The notes beneath the pieces were generated by a model that saw only the letters and a program-made list of their open reading frames with translations, was not told where the DNA came from and made no database searches. Shown piece after piece: positions 23,407 to 32,303 of a DNA stretch of 33,093 bases. The stretch is from Bradyrhizobium sp. YR681 (lineage in GTDB: Bacteria > Pseudomonadota > Alphaproteobacteria > Rhizobiales > Xanthobacteraceae), in assembly GCF_000282615.1 (NCBI RefSeq), contig NZ_AKIY01000183.1, positions 57,501-90,593 on the forward strand, given 5' to 3'. The stretch's first letter is position 1. Every line of letters starts with the position of its first letter. Position numbers and translations under genes: made by a program.

Positions 23407-24213
23407 ATGTCCCGTTCGCAGCTTGTTGCTGAACACTTGCCGTTGTTGCGCCGGTATGCGCGCGCCCTGACGGGCAGCCAGGCCTCCGGTGACGCCTATG
23501 TCGCAGCCATGCTGGAAGCCATGCTGGGCGATCCGTCCGTGCTCGACGAGAGCCACGGGCCGCGCGCCGGCCTGTTCCGGCTGTTCACCCAGATCTGGAA
23601 TTCAGTTTCCGTCAACGACGATTCCGAGGTGACGACCCTGCCGATGCCGCCGGAGCGGCGGCTGTCGAACATCACGCCGCTGCCGCGGCAGGCCTTCCTG
23701 CTGCTCTCGCTCGAGGGATTTTCGGAGGAGGAGGTCGCCTATGTCCTCGGCACCGACGTCGCCGAGACGCGGCGGCTTGCGGACGCTGCTGGACGCGAGA
23801 TGGCGGCCGAGATCGCCACCGACGTGCTGATCATCGAGGACGAGACCTTCATCGCCATGGATCTCGAGAGCCTGGTGAAGAATCTCGGCCACAATGTCGT
23901 CGGCGTCGCGCGCACCCATGCCGATGCGGTGGCGCTGGCCAAGAACAAGCGGCCCGGCCTGATCCTCGCCGACATCCAGCTCGCCGACGGATCGTCGGGC
24001 CTCGACGCCGTCAACGAGCTGCTGCGCACCTTCGAGGTGCCGGTGGTGTTCATCACCGCCTATCCGGAGCGCTTCCTCACCGGCGAGCGCCCCGAGCCGG
24101 CGTTCCTGATCTCAAAGCCATTCCAGCCCGCGATGGTGTCGGCGGTGGCGAGCCAGGCGCTGTTCTTCCAGCGCAACTCGCGCAATCGCACGCCCAAGGC
24201 GCCGGCGGCGTAA
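23407..24213 (+). CDS. phyR: Response regulator PhyR (anti-anti-sigma factor)
   Basis: 268 residues. The N-terminal ~135 residues are an EcfG-like pseudo-sigma domain (LPLLRRYARALTG; LPRQAFLLLSLEGFSEEEVAYVLG) and the C-terminal ~125 are a receiver domain with the acidic pocket IIEDE, phospho-acceptor D189 (LILADIQL), T in VVFITAYPE and K in ISKPF. On phosphorylation the sigma-like domain sequesters NepR and frees EcfG. Start at ATG 23407 is preferred because GGAG lies 5 nt before it; an in-frame ATG at 23392 would add five residues. Divergent from nepR-ecfG across a shared promoter. No PhyK-type kinase gene is seen in the window. Confidence 0.95.
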   Translation: MSRSQLVAEHLPLLRRYARALTGSQASGDAYVAAMLEAMLGDPSVLDESHGPRAGLFRLFTQIWNSVSVNDDSEVTTLPMPPERRLSNITPLPRQAFLLLSLEGFSEEEVAYVLGTDVAETRRLADAAGREMAAEIATDVLIIEDETFIAMDLESLVKNLGHNVVGVARTHADAVALAKNKRPGLILADIQLADGSSGLDAVNELLRTFEVPVVFITAYPERFLTGERPEPAFLISKPFQPAMVSAVASQALFFQRNSRNRTPKAPAA

Positions 24214-24251
24214 CAAGGCGCCGGCGGCCTGAGATTCGGCGAAGCCATTTG

Positions 24252-24284
24252 ATCCGGCGTGCTGCAAGGCACGCCGGATTTTTT
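24252..24284 (+). terminator. Rho-independent terminator of phyR
   Basis: ATCCGGCGTGC (24252-24262) pairs perfectly with GCACGCCGGAT (24269-24279) around a 6-nt loop and is followed by six T. Confidence 0.92.
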
Positions 24285-24351
24285 GTGCCCGCTTGACGGG
24301 CATCGCGTTCGCCGCTCATACCTTGCGCGTGCCCCAATCGGAGACGTGCCC

Positions 24352-24951
24352 ATGAACCCGCAGCTTCTCGACCGCCTCGCCATCCGCGACCTCGTCGAGA
24401 ACTGGGCGGTGTGGCGCGACGCCGGTGATTGGGAGCGCTTTGCGACCGTCTGGCATGACGAAGGCTGGATGTCCGCCACCTGGTTTCAGGGACCGGCGCA
24501 GGATTTCATCCGCGTCAGCCAGGAGGGATTCGCCAAGGGCGTCCGCATCCTGCATTTCCTCGGCGGCACCAGCATCGACCTTGCAGGCGAGCGGGCCATT
24601 GCGCAGACCAAGATGACGATCTCGCAGCGTGCGCCGGTGCACGACGTGCTCTGCGACGTCGTCTGCACCGGGCGCTTCTACGATTTCCTGGAGAAGCGGC
24701 AGGGCGCCTGGGGCATCGTCCGCCGCCAGCCGATCTACGAGAAGGACCGGATCGATCCGGTCGATCCCGCCGCGACGCTTCAACTCGACCAGAAGGCGCT
24801 CGCCGGCCTCCCCGAAGGCTATCGCCACCTCGCCTACATGCAGGAATTGATCGGCTACAAGGTCAAGCGCGACATGCCGGGCCTGACCGGCGCCGAAGTC
24901 GAGAAGCTCTATGGCGAGGGGCGGGACTGGCTGGCGGGGAAGGCGAAGTGA
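24352..24951 (+). CDS. NTF2-like (SnoaL-type) family protein
   Basis: 199 residues. The N-terminal ~140 residues look like a SnoaL_4/NTF2-like alpha+beta barrel: an initial helix (LLDRLAIRDLVENWAVWRDAGDWERFATVWHDEGWM), then strands ending in GRFYDFLEKRQGAWGIVRRQPIYEKDRI. Members include dehydratases, ring-closing enzymes and non-enzymatic ligand binders, so no reaction is assigned. The C-terminal 60 residues (LPEGYRHLAYMQELIGY onward) extend beyond the core fold, as in many such rhizobial proteins. GGAG lies 8 nt before ATG 24352. It is separated from phyR by a terminator and is followed by a hairpin, so it appears monocistronic. Confidence 0.8.
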   Translation: MNPQLLDRLAIRDLVENWAVWRDAGDWERFATVWHDEGWMSATWFQGPAQDFIRVSQEGFAKGVRILHFLGGTSIDLAGERAIAQTKMTISQRAPVHDVLCDVVCTGRFYDFLEKRQGAWGIVRRQPIYEKDRIDPVDPAATLQLDQKALAGLPEGYRHLAYMQELIGYKVKRDMPGLTGAEVEKLYGEGRDWLAGKAK

Positions 24952-24968
24952 GGCCGAGACAAAAGTAA

Positions 24969-24997
24969 GGCGCGACTGGCATCACCACAGTCGCGCC
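24969..24997 (+). terminator. Hairpin downstream of the NTF2-like gene
   Basis: GGCGCGACTG (24969-24978) and CAGTCGCGCC (24988-24997) form a perfect 10-bp stem with a 9-nt loop. There is no T run on the + strand, so termination is plausible but not certain. Confidence 0.5.
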
Positions 24998-25118
24998 CTA
25001 CGTCGCCGGCTTATGGGGCAGGGGGGAATAGCCGGCTGTTGAGACGACTCTCAGGCGCGGGAGTCGTTCCAGGCGCTTGCAAATTTTTTTGTGCGGCCTG
25101 CCGGGATTTGCGCACACG

Positions 25119-25134
25119 GTTAAGTGATCTTAAC
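25119..25134. promoter_or_regulatory. Inverted repeat GTTAAG-N4-CTTAAC upstream of the small secreted-protein gene
   Basis: A perfect 6-bp inverted repeat with a TGAT spacer, about 70 nt before the start codon at 25203. It contains two TTAA tetramers 6 nt apart, close to but not matching the TTAA-N7-TTAA CtrA pattern. Possibly an operator; the factor is unknown. Confidence 0.35.
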
Positions 25135-25202
25135 GGCTGAGAACTCCTGCTCGGCTCCTCGCGTTGTTCCCGCGATCGCCATGGGGCGAGGGATCAACAG
25201 CC

Positions 25203-25607
25203 ATGTCACAGATTTACAAAGCATTTTTAGGTGCCGTCGCGATTACGTTCGCGCTTGGCGCTGCGCAGCTGGCCTCCGGCCACGATCTGGCCGACCGATG
25301 GCAGACGGTCCCTGACAGGGTCGACAAGCCCGGCCACAACATTAATCGCTCCGGAAAGTCCGACCGGCTCGCCGATATCAAGCAGGGAGTTCCCAGCCGC
25401 ACCGTGTCGATGCGGCTGAACGACCTCGCCGACACGTCGGTGCTGCTGCGGGTGCCCGCGGTGATCGAGACCGGCAACGCCAAGCCGCCGACCCTGCTTC
25501 AGAACCAGAGGCAGGGCCGCAACAGGCCGACGGTAGCCTGCGAGCCGATGGTCAGCTCCCTGACCGAGGTCGCAAAATTGCTTCAGCCCGGCCGCTGCGT
25601 GACCTGA
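25203..25607 (+). CDS. Small secreted protein of unknown function
   Basis: 134 residues from ATG 25203, preceded by GCGAGGGA. An N-terminal hydrophobic segment (FLGAVAITFALGAAQLASG, about 8-26) reads as a Sec signal peptide with cleavage near residue 26. The mature protein is basic and polar, without recognisable domain; it contains single cysteines in ACEPM and at the C-terminus (GRCVT) that could form one disulphide. An in-frame ATG at 25164 would spoil the signal peptide. A weak EcfG-like element (AGAAC-N17-CGTT, 25140-25165) lies upstream but departs from consensus. Conserved rhizobial-type hypothetical; no role assigned. Confidence 0.7.
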   Translation: MSQIYKAFLGAVAITFALGAAQLASGHDLADRWQTVPDRVDKPGHNINRSGKSDRLADIKQGVPSRTVSMRLNDLADTSVLLRVPAVIETGNAKPPTLLQNQRQGRNRPTVACEPMVSSLTEVAKLLQPGRCVT

Positions 25608-25732
25608 ACCGGCCTGGCCTGCCGGACAGATCGCCCTTCCGCCGGAGGGGCGATTTTTCACGTCCACTTGATCCCCTATCCCCGTACGTTATATCCCGGG
25701 TTTCTCCCCCTTTTGATTGACCGGGTAAACGC

Positions 25733-27610
25733 ATGACGACGTCAGATACGGCTGTGCATACGCAGCCTTTCCAGGCCGAGGTTTCCGAGCTTCTGCACCT
25801 GATGGTGCACTCCGTCTATTCGGAGACGGACATTTTCCTGCGCGAGCTCGTCTCCAACGCCTCGGATGCCTGTGACAAATTGCGCTACGAGGCGATCGCC
25901 AGCCCGTCGCTGCTGTGCGAGGGCGAGGCGCTCAAGATCCGGATCATCCCGAACAAGACCGCCGGAACGCTCACGATTGCCGACAACGGCATCGGCATGG
26001 AGCGTCAGGAGCTGATTGATCATCTCGGCACCATCGCCCGCTCCGGCACCAAGGCCTTCGTCTCGAAGCTGAAGGAGGCCAAGGACGGTCTCGGCCTGAT
26101 CGGCCAGTTCGGCGTCGGCTTCTATTCCGCCTTCATGGTCGCCGAGAAGATCGTCGTCGTCAGCCGCCGCGCCGGCGAGAGCGACGTCTGGTCCTGGACG
26201 TCATCAGGCGGCTCCGGTTTCGAGATCGCACGCGCCGGCGATGAGGAAGCGGCCCGCGTGGCGCGTGGCAGCGAGATCGTCCTGCACCTGAAGGACGATG
26301 CGAAGAAATATCTCGAGGCCTACGAGATCGAGCGCATCATCGGCGCCTATTCCGACAACATCCTGTTCCCCATCGAGCTCGTGCCTGAAGAAGGCGAGCC
26401 GCGCCAGATCAATTCGGCGAGCGCGCTGTGGCAGCGCTCGAAATCCGAGCTGACCGCGGAGGATTACAAGAAGGCCTATCAGCAGATCGCCTCCGCCTTC
26501 GACGATCCCGCGATGACGCTGCACTACCGTGCCGAGGGCCGTTACTCCTATGCAGTGCTGCTGTTCGCGCCGTCGACAAAGCCGTTCGACCTGTTCGAGC
26601 CCTCGCGCAAGGGGCGCGTCAAGCTCTATGTCCGCCGCGTCTTCATCACCGACGATGCGGACCTGTTGCCGGGCTATCTGCGCTTCATCCGCGGCGTGGT
26701 CGACAGCGAGGATCTCCCGCTCAACATCTCGCGCGAGATGCTCCAGAACAATCCGCAGCTCGCGCAGATCCGGAAAGCCGTGGCGACACGCGTCGTGTCC
26801 GAGCTCGAAAGCCTAGCCGACAAGGATCCGGAGAATTTTGCAAGGATCTGGGACGCTTTTGGCGCGGCGCTGAAAGAGGGCATCTACGAGGATTTCGAGC
26901 GTCGCGAAAAGCTGCTCGCGTTGTCGCGCTTCACCACGACCTCGGGCGAGAAACGTTCGCTAAAGGACGTCATCGCCGATTTCAAGCCGAACCAGACCGA
27001 GATCTATTACCTCGTCGGCGACAGCATCGAGCGGCTGAAATCCAATCCGCGGCTGGAAGCCGCGACCGCGCGCGGCATCGAGGTGCTGCTGCTGTCCGAT
27101 CCCGTCGATGCCTTCTGGACCTCGATGCCGACGGAGTTCGACGGCAAGCCGCTGAAGTCGCTGAGCCAGGGCGATCTCAATCTCGACCTGATCCCGCGCA
27201 CCGACGAGGCCGACGAGGCGAAGAAGGACGCGCCTGAGGCCGATGAAGCCGCCACCATCGCGGTGATCAAGGCCGCGCTCGGCGAGCGCGTCAGCGACGT
27301 CAAGGCCTCGACGCGTCTCACCAGCTCGGCCTCCTGTCTCGTGGCCGACAGCCAGGGCCCGAGCCGCGAGCTCGAACGCATCCTGGCGCAGCAGAACCGC
27401 GGTATGCGCACCAAACCGGTGCTCGAGATCAATCTGCGCCACCCGATGGTCGGTGCCATCACCAAGGCGCAGGCCGGCTCCAAGGCCGTCGACGATCTCA
27501 GCCTGCTCCTGCTCGAACAGGCGCAGATCCTGGACGGCGAGCTGCCGGAAGACCCGGCAGCGTTTGCGGCGCGGTTGAACCGGCTGGTGTTGCAGGGGCT
27601 CGGCGGCTAG
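25733..27610 (+). CDS. htpG: Molecular chaperone HtpG (bacterial Hsp90)
   Basis: 625 residues, the normal length. The N-terminal GHKL ATPase domain shows [25 protein letters not shown] (Glu and Asn for ATP/Mg binding), DNGIGM and [14 protein letters not shown] (lid and glycine-rich motifs). The middle domain has [10 protein letters not shown] and the catalytic-loop region [16 protein letters not shown], with the Arg that contacts the ATP gamma-phosphate. The C-terminal dimerisation domain ends at [11 protein letters not shown] without a MEEVD tail, as usual in bacteria. It refolds or stabilises client proteins in the cytosol. Monocistronic; ATG 25733 has a poor Shine-Dalgarno. No heat-shock promoter could be assigned by eye. 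Confidence 0.97.
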   Translation: MTTSDTAVHTQPFQAEVSELLHLMVHSVYSETDIFLRELVSNASDACDKLRYEAIASPSLLCEGEALKIRIIPNKTAGTLTIADNGIGMERQELIDHLGTIARSGTKAFVSKLKEAKDGLGLIGQFGVGFYSAFMVAEKIVVVSRRAGESDVWSWTSSGGSGFEIARAGDEEAARVARGSEIVLHLKDDAKKYLEAYEIERIIGAYSDNILFPIELVPEEGEPRQINSASALWQRSKSELTAEDYKKAYQQIASAFDDPAMTLHYRAEGRYSYAVLLFAPSTKPFDLFEPSRKGRVKLYVRRVFITDDADLLPGYLRFIRGVVDSEDLPLNISREMLQNNPQLAQIRKAVATRVVSELESLADKDPENFARIWDAFGAALKEGIYEDFERREKLLALSRFTTTSGEKRSLKDVIADFKPNQTEIYYLVGDSIERLKSNPRLEAATARGIEVLLLSDPVDAFWTSMPTEFDGKPLKSLSQGDLNLDLIPRTDEADEAKKDAPEADEAATIAVIKAALGERVSDVKASTRLTSSASCLVADSQGPSRELERILAQQNRGMRTKPVLEINLRHPMVGAITKAQAGSKAVDDLSLLLLEQAQILDGELPEDPAAFAARLNRLVLQGLGG

Positions 27611-27726
27611 CGCCGCCCTCACCTTGCCGTCATCTGTCCTCAGGAACAGTCGCCTCCCGCGGGGTGTTATGCCATAGGAGGCCGTCGGCATCAGGTCCGC
27701 CGGCGCACCGATTCGAGGATGTCTTC

Positions 27727-28005
27727 ATGCGTTTGCCGATCCTGACCCTCACCGCCGTCCTCACGCTGTTTGCTGCGGCAGATGCGCGCGCCCAGACCTA
27801 TGATCCGCGTTATCCGGTGTGCATGCATGTCTACATGCCCGGCGGTTTCGGCGGTGGCGGCGGCGATTATTTCGACTGCTCCTTCACGTCGCTGCCGCAA
27901 TGCCGCGCCACGGCGTCGGGCCGCTCCGCCAGCTGCGACGTCAACCCCTACTACGCCTTCGACGAACCGCCGCCGCCGCGTAAGCGTCACAAGAAGGTGC
28001 ATTGA
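27727..28005 (+). CDS. DUF3551 small secreted protein (copy 1)
   Basis: 92 residues from ATG 27727, where the signal peptide starts (MRLPILTLTAVLTLFAAADARAQ, cleavage near A22/Q23). The mature part shows the DUF3551 pattern: YDPRYPVCMHVY, a glycine-rich stretch, YFDCSFTSLPQCRATASGRSASCDVNPYY. Four cysteines probably make two disulphides. The end is Pro-rich then basic (PPPPRKRHKKVH). Such proteins are common in multiple copies in Bradyrhizobium and have no known function; exported and envelope-associated is inferred. A close paralogue follows 34 nt later. Confidence 0.88.
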   Translation: MRLPILTLTAVLTLFAAADARAQTYDPRYPVCMHVYMPGGFGGGGGDYFDCSFTSLPQCRATASGRSASCDVNPYYAFDEPPPPRKRHKKVH

Positions 28006-28039
28006 GCGGTCCGTGATGCGGCGCGCAGGAGCACTTGTC

Positions 28040-28309
28040 ATGCGTTTTGGGTTCGGTCTGATTGCAGTCGTCGGCGCCGCGCTCGCGGCCGCGCCGTCGC
28101 ACGCGCAGACCTTCGACCCGCGCTATCCTGTCTGCCTGCATATCTATTCCGGCTCAAGCGGTGGTGGCGGGGAGTGGTACGACTGCTCCTTCACCTCGCT
28201 GCCGCAGTGCCGTGCCACCGCGACAGGCCGTGCCGCGACCTGCGATCTCAATCCGTATTATCCGGTGAACGCACCGCCGCCGCGCCCGCGCCACAGGAGA
28301 GGCGGGTAG
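28040..28309 (+). CDS. DUF3551 small secreted protein (copy 2)
   Basis: 89 residues from ATG 28040, preceded by CAGGAG. Signal peptide about 1-22 (AAAPSHAQ cleavage), then the same pattern as copy 1: FDPRYPVCLHIY, a Gly/Ser loop, WYDCSFTSLPQCRATATGRAATCDLNPYY and a Pro/Arg/His-rich tail. Cysteine positions are kept. Its stop codon is only 2 nt from the stop of the converging SGNH hydrolase gene, leaving no room for a separate terminator. Unknown function; clear tandem duplicate. Confidence 0.88.
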   Translation: MRFGFGLIAVVGAALAAAPSHAQTFDPRYPVCLHIYSGSSGGGGEWYDCSFTSLPQCRATATGRAATCDLNPYYPVNAPPPRPRHRRGG

Positions 28310-28311
28310 CC

Positions 28312-29022
28312 TCAGGACGACTGCGCCTTTTTGACTGCGGCGACGATCGCGTCGGTCAACTGCCAGGTCATCTTGTCCGTGGTCCAGTCGCTTGCGTGCA
28401 GCCTGGTGTCGTCGCCGGGGTCGACCATCCGGTCGAACGAGATCTTCGCGACCTCGTGCCAGCCCCGCATCAGTTCGAAACGGCGGAAGACGTTGATGCG
28501 CGCCTTGTGCGCGATGTCGCTGATTGTCTCGACCATGCGGATCGCCTTGCCGACATTGGCCGATGTCAGCAGCGCCGGCACATATTGCAGGTCCATCAGG
28601 ATCACGTCGATCCCTCCGTTCACAAGCAGCTGATCGACGCCGTCAGAGATGGCCCTCCTGGTCTCGTCGAAGGTCGGTGGATTCTGATCCGCCGGTTGCC
28701 ACACCGCATTGGTGCCGACCTGCCAGATCACGAGATCCGGCTTCTGTTCGAAGACGTCGTGCTTGAACCGCAAGAGCTCCTTGGGAGCCTCTTCGCCGCC
28801 AACGCCCCGGTTGATGACGTCGATCCCGGCTTTCGGGAATTTGCTCCGGAGGTCCGCCAGCAGTCGTTGCGGATAGGGCGCGATGCCTCCTTCGCCCGCT
28901 GTGGTCGACGAGCCGATCGCGACCACCTTGGCCTGTCCGTCCGTCAATCGGCGGGCAAAATGGGTGAGCGGCTGCTCGAACGGCGTTGCATTGACGGGAA
29001 TCTGTGAAAGGTCGAGCGCCAT
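28312..29022 (-). CDS. SGNH/GDSL-type esterase/lipase
   Basis: 236 residues. The SGNH blocks are visible: block I IGSSTTAG (nucleophile S39, with Ser in place of the usual Asp of GDS), block II NRGVGG (Gly), block III WQVGTNAVW (N105) and a C-terminal DDTRLHASDW with the catalytic His at H209. The Asp normally three residues before that His would be T206, while D205 is one residue earlier, so the dyad geometry is slightly odd. No signal peptide is seen, suggesting a cytosolic esterase or acyl hydrolase. Substrate unknown. Monocistronic, convergent with the DUF3551 pair. Confidence 0.87.
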   Translation of the reverse strand: MALDLSQIPVNATPFEQPLTHFARRLTDGQAKVVAIGSSTTAGEGGIAPYPQRLLADLRSKFPKAGIDVINRGVGGEEAPKELLRFKHDVFEQKPDLVIWQVGTNAVWQPADQNPPTFDETRRAISDGVDQLLVNGGIDVILMDLQYVPALLTSANVGKAIRMVETISDIAHKARINVFRRFELMRGWHEVAKISFDRMVDPGDDTRLHASDWTTDKMTWQLTDAIVAAVKKAQSS

Positions 29023-29129
29023 GGATGCCTCCCTGTCGCGACAATGACAACTTCAGGTAGCGAAAAGCATAGCTTGTTTTGCTGTGGCGTGCCTAGTCCC
29101 GTAAGGCCGGCCATTCTTCGTCCGGATCG

Positions 29130-30110
29130 CTAGTCCTTCCTGATCCCCGACAGCTCCACCACCTTGCGCCAGCGGTCGGTCTCGACCGTCAGCATGGCGC
29201 CGAACTCGCCGGCATTGCCGTGCAGCGGGATCGCGCCGAGCTCGGCGATGCGGGCCCTGATCCCGGCGTCGGACAGCGCGTTGTCGATTTCGCGATTGAG
29301 CAGGTCGACGATCTCGCGCGGCGTGTCGTGCGGGGCGCCGACGCCATAGAACGAGCTTGTCTCGTATCCGGCAAGCGTGTCCGCGATCGGCGGGACGTCC
29401 GGCAGGATCTCCGAGCGCTCGCGCGTGGTGACGCCGAGCGCGCGCAGCTTGCCGGCGCGCACCAGCTCGAACGAGGAGGTGACGTTGTCGAACATGCCCT
29501 GGATCTGGCCGCTCATCACGTCGGTCAGGCCCGGCGCCGAACCGCGATAGGGCACATGGGTGAACTGCACGCCGGCCAGCGACTTGAACAATTCGCCGGA
29601 CAGATGCAGCGAGGTGCCGATGCCGGAGGAGGCGATCGACATCTTGCCGGCATTGGCCTTGGCGTAAGCGACGAAGTCCGCGACGCTCTTCACCGGCAGG
29701 TCGTTGTTGACGACCAGCACCAGCGGAATTCGTGCGACCCCGGCGACGGGCGCGATGCCCTTCGCGAAATCATATGGCAGCGCCGGATCGAACGAGGCGT
29801 TGATCGCATTGGCGGTCGAGGTTAGCAGCAGCGTATAGCCGTCGGGCGCGGAGGCGATCACCGCCTGCGTGCCGATATTGCTGCCGGCGCCCGGCTTGTT
29901 CTCGACCACGAAAGTCTGTCCGAACCGGTCGGACAGGCGCTGGCAGAGCAGCCGTGACAGCACGTCGGTGGCCCCGCCCGGCGCATACGGCACCACCCAT
30001 TTCACACTGCGCGAGGGGTAGGAGGGGTTGCCGATCGCAAATGCGCGCGGCGCTGCGAGCGCGGCGGCGGCACAGGCGGCGGTCTGAAGGAAATGGCGTC
30101 TGGTGATCAT
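29130..30110 (-). CDS. Tripartite tricarboxylate transporter (Bug/TctC) substrate-binding protein
   Basis: 326 residues, typical Bug-family length. The N-terminus MITRRHFLQTAACAAAALAAPRAFA is a twin-arginine-like signal, so it is exported to the periplasm. Family marks: YPSRSVKWVVPYAPGGATDVLSR, VVENKPGAGSNIGTQAVIASAPDGYTLL, LPYDF, THVPYRGSAPGLTDVMSGQIQGMFD. Bug proteins bind carboxylates and amides (glutamate, aspartate, nicotinate, terephthalate and others). No tctA/tctB permease genes adjoin, so it is an orphan receptor like most Bug proteins. ATG 30110 opens a short gap that separates it from the divergent acyl-CoA synthetase. Confidence 0.94.
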   Translation of the reverse strand: MITRRHFLQTAACAAAALAAPRAFAIGNPSYPSRSVKWVVPYAPGGATDVLSRLLCQRLSDRFGQTFVVENKPGAGSNIGTQAVIASAPDGYTLLLTSTANAINASFDPALPYDFAKGIAPVAGVARIPLVLVVNNDLPVKSVADFVAYAKANAGKMSIASSGIGTSLHLSGELFKSLAGVQFTHVPYRGSAPGLTDVMSGQIQGMFDNVTSSFELVRAGKLRALGVTTRERSEILPDVPPIADTLAGYETSSFYGVGAPHDTPREIVDLLNREIDNALSDAGIRARIAELGAIPLHGNAGEFGAMLTVETDRWRKVVELSGIRKD

Positions 30111-30242
30111 CGCGGGCCCCGGTTCATCTCTCGTACGGGAGAGGCGGACGCGCGCGGCGCGCCCGAATGGCTGGAATTGCTATCGCAAGAATCGCGCCGG
30201 GCCGCACGCCGTTCCCGGCGGCTTGGTAAAGGATGACTGGAG

Positions 30243-30257
30243 TTAATCGAGTGCTAA
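30243..30257. promoter_or_regulatory. CtrA-like half-matched site TTAA-N7-CTAA
   Basis: TTAATCGAGTGCTAA, one base off the alphaproteobacterial CtrA consensus TTAA-N7-TTAA, 80 nt before the acyl-CoA synthetase start. A further CTTAAC occurs at about 30275. Weak evidence. Confidence 0.25.
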
Positions 30258-30337
30258 CCGGCTTTTACCTTGTCTCTTAACACCTGGGCAGGGCGCGCGG
30301 ATTAAGGTGCCGGAACCAGCAGACACGTTCCGAAAGA

Positions 30338-32152
30338 ATGAACGGCATGACCACCGGCGTCATCGAGCAACCGAAAGCCGCGCGCGCGCCGTCGGCGTCA
30401 AAGATCTGGCTGAAGGCGATCGAGCTCACGGCACGGATCGAGACGCTGCCCGGGCGTTTGTTCGCCGACGTCGTCGACGATTGGGCGCGCCGCCAGCCCG
30501 ACCGCCTCGCGCTGGTCGCGGATGACGCGAGCCTGGATTACGAGGGCCTGTCGAAACGGATCAACCGCTATGCGCGCTGGGCGTGCTCGGTCGGCCTTGC
30601 CAAGGGCGACACCGTTGCGCTGATCATGCCGAACGGCATCGACTACGTCGCGGCATGGCTCGGCATCAGCCGGGTCGGCGGTGTGGTCGCGCTGATCAAC
30701 ACAAAACTCGTCGGTCCATCGCTGGCGCATTGCCTTGATGTCGCAAGGCCCCTGCACGTCATTATCGCGCATGATCTGGTCGAGACGCTGGAGAGCGCGA
30801 AGCCGCACCTGACAACGGAAGCAAAGATCTGGATTCACGGCGATGCCCGAAGCGAGCGCGCCATCGACGTCGCGCTTGCCGCGCTCGATGATGGTCCGCT
30901 CTCGCCCGGGGAACGTGGCGACGTCACCATCGACGACCGCGCGCTGCTGATCTACACGTCCGGCACGACAGGCCTGCCGAAGGCCGCCAGCATCAGCCAT
31001 CGCCGCATCCTCAATTGGGGTTTCTGGTTCGCGGGTCTTGCCGGCACTACGCCGCAAGACCGGCTCTACGACTGTCTGCCGTTGTTCCATTCGGTTGGCG
31101 GCATCGTCGCGCCGTGCAGCATGCTTGCCGCCGGCGGCTCGGTGGTGATCGCGGAGAAATTCTCGGCCTCGAACTTCTGGCCCGACATCGTGCGGCACGA
31201 CTGCACGCTGTTCCAGTATATCGGCGAGCTCTGCCGCTATCTGTTGAAGGCGCCGCCCTCGGAATACGAGAACCGCCATCGCTTACGGCTCGCTTGCGGC
31301 AACGGCCTGCGCGGCGACATCTGGGCGGATTTTCAGGCGCGTTTCGCCATTCCCCGCATCCTCGAATTCTATGCGGCGACCGAAGGCAATTTCTCGCTGT
31401 TCAACGTCGAGGGCCAGCCGGGCGCGATCGGCCGCATTCCCCCGCTGCTCGCGCATCGTTTTCCCGCCAGTCTCGTCAAGCTCGATCCCGATAGCGGTGC
31501 CCCGCTGCGCAACGACGAGGGCTTCTGCCTCGCCTGCGCGCGCGGCGAGGCCGGCGAAGCCATCGGCCGCATCGGCTCGGCCGATCAAGGCGGCGGCCGC
31601 TTCGAGGGCTACACCGATGCCGGCGAGACCGAGAAGAAGATCTTGCGCGATGTCTTCGCCAAAGGCGACGCCTGGTTCCGCACCGGCGATCTGATGCGGC
31701 TCGACGACAAGGGATTCTTTCATTTCGTCGACCGCATCGGCGACACTTTCCGCTGGAAGGGCGAGAACGTCGCGACCTCCGAGGTCAACGATGCCGTCCG
31801 CGATTTCACCGGCGTCATCGACGCCACCACCTATGGCGTCAGCATTGCCGGCACCGACGGCCGCGCCGGCATGAGCGCGATCGTCGTGAACGAGGGTTTT
31901 GACATCGCCGCGCTGCCTGCGCATCTGGCGCAGCGCCTGCCGGCCTACGCCCGCCCGGTCTTCATCCGCATCTCGGGCGAGCTCGATGCGACCGAGACCT
32001 TCAAGCAGAAAAAGGGCGAGCTTGCCCGTGAGGGATTCGATCCCGCTGCGATCGCCGACCCGCTGTTCATGCTGGAGCCGACATCCGGCGGCTATGTTGC
32101 GCTGAATGCGGAGATATACGCACGGATCCTGGACGGCGGAATCAGGCTGTAG
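30338..32152 (+). CDS. Long-chain acyl-CoA synthetase, FATP/FadD6-like
   Basis: 604 residues, ANL superfamily. The P-loop is YTSGTTGLPKA (about 206-216). The stretches ACGNGLRGDIWADFQARF, EFYAATEGNFSLFNVEG and FVDRIGDTFRWKGENVATSEV are diagnostic of the fatty-acid-transport-protein/very-long-chain acyl-CoA synthetase branch. The C-terminal lysine equivalent lies in TFKQKKGEL. It should make long-chain acyl-CoA from free fatty acid at the inner face of the membrane. ATG 30338 is used; ATG 30347 is an equally possible start. It precedes an ACP and a second ligase gene but a 151-nt gap with AT-rich elements separates them, so co-transcription is uncertain. Confidence 0.92.
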   Translation: MNGMTTGVIEQPKAARAPSASKIWLKAIELTARIETLPGRLFADVVDDWARRQPDRLALVADDASLDYEGLSKRINRYARWACSVGLAKGDTVALIMPNGIDYVAAWLGISRVGGVVALINTKLVGPSLAHCLDVARPLHVIIAHDLVETLESAKPHLTTEAKIWIHGDARSERAIDVALAALDDGPLSPGERGDVTIDDRALLIYTSGTTGLPKAASISHRRILNWGFWFAGLAGTTPQDRLYDCLPLFHSVGGIVAPCSMLAAGGSVVIAEKFSASNFWPDIVRHDCTLFQYIGELCRYLLKAPPSEYENRHRLRLACGNGLRGDIWADFQARFAIPRILEFYAATEGNFSLFNVEGQPGAIGRIPPLLAHRFPASLVKLDPDSGAPLRNDEGFCLACARGEAGEAIGRIGSADQGGGRFEGYTDAGETEKKILRDVFAKGDAWFRTGDLMRLDDKGFFHFVDRIGDTFRWKGENVATSEVNDAVRDFTGVIDATTYGVSIAGTDGRAGMSAIVVNEGFDIAALPAHLAQRLPAYARPVFIRISGELDATETFKQKKGELAREGFDPAAIADPLFMLEPTSGGYVALNAEIYARILDGGIRL

Positions 32153-32174
32153 CCGCGTGAAAATCCGGAGATAG

Positions 32175-32197
32175 GTCCAATTTTATCTGAATTGTCC
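32175..32197. promoter_or_regulatory. Imperfect palindrome upstream of the ACP gene
   Basis: GGTCCAATT and AATTGTCC flank TTATCTG; the CAATT/AATTG core is an exact inverted repeat. It is unusually AT-rich for this genome and lies about 110 nt before the ACP start codon, suggesting an operator or promoter for the ACP-ligase operon. Confidence 0.35.
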
Positions 32198-32303
32198 AAG
32201 AGCCCATTTACTTCTGTCCGGTAAACACACGGGCATGGGAGGCGGTCAGCAAGAGCCGCCGCAAGAAACTCGATCGATTAACTCAACATGAGGCGATGAA
32301 GCC

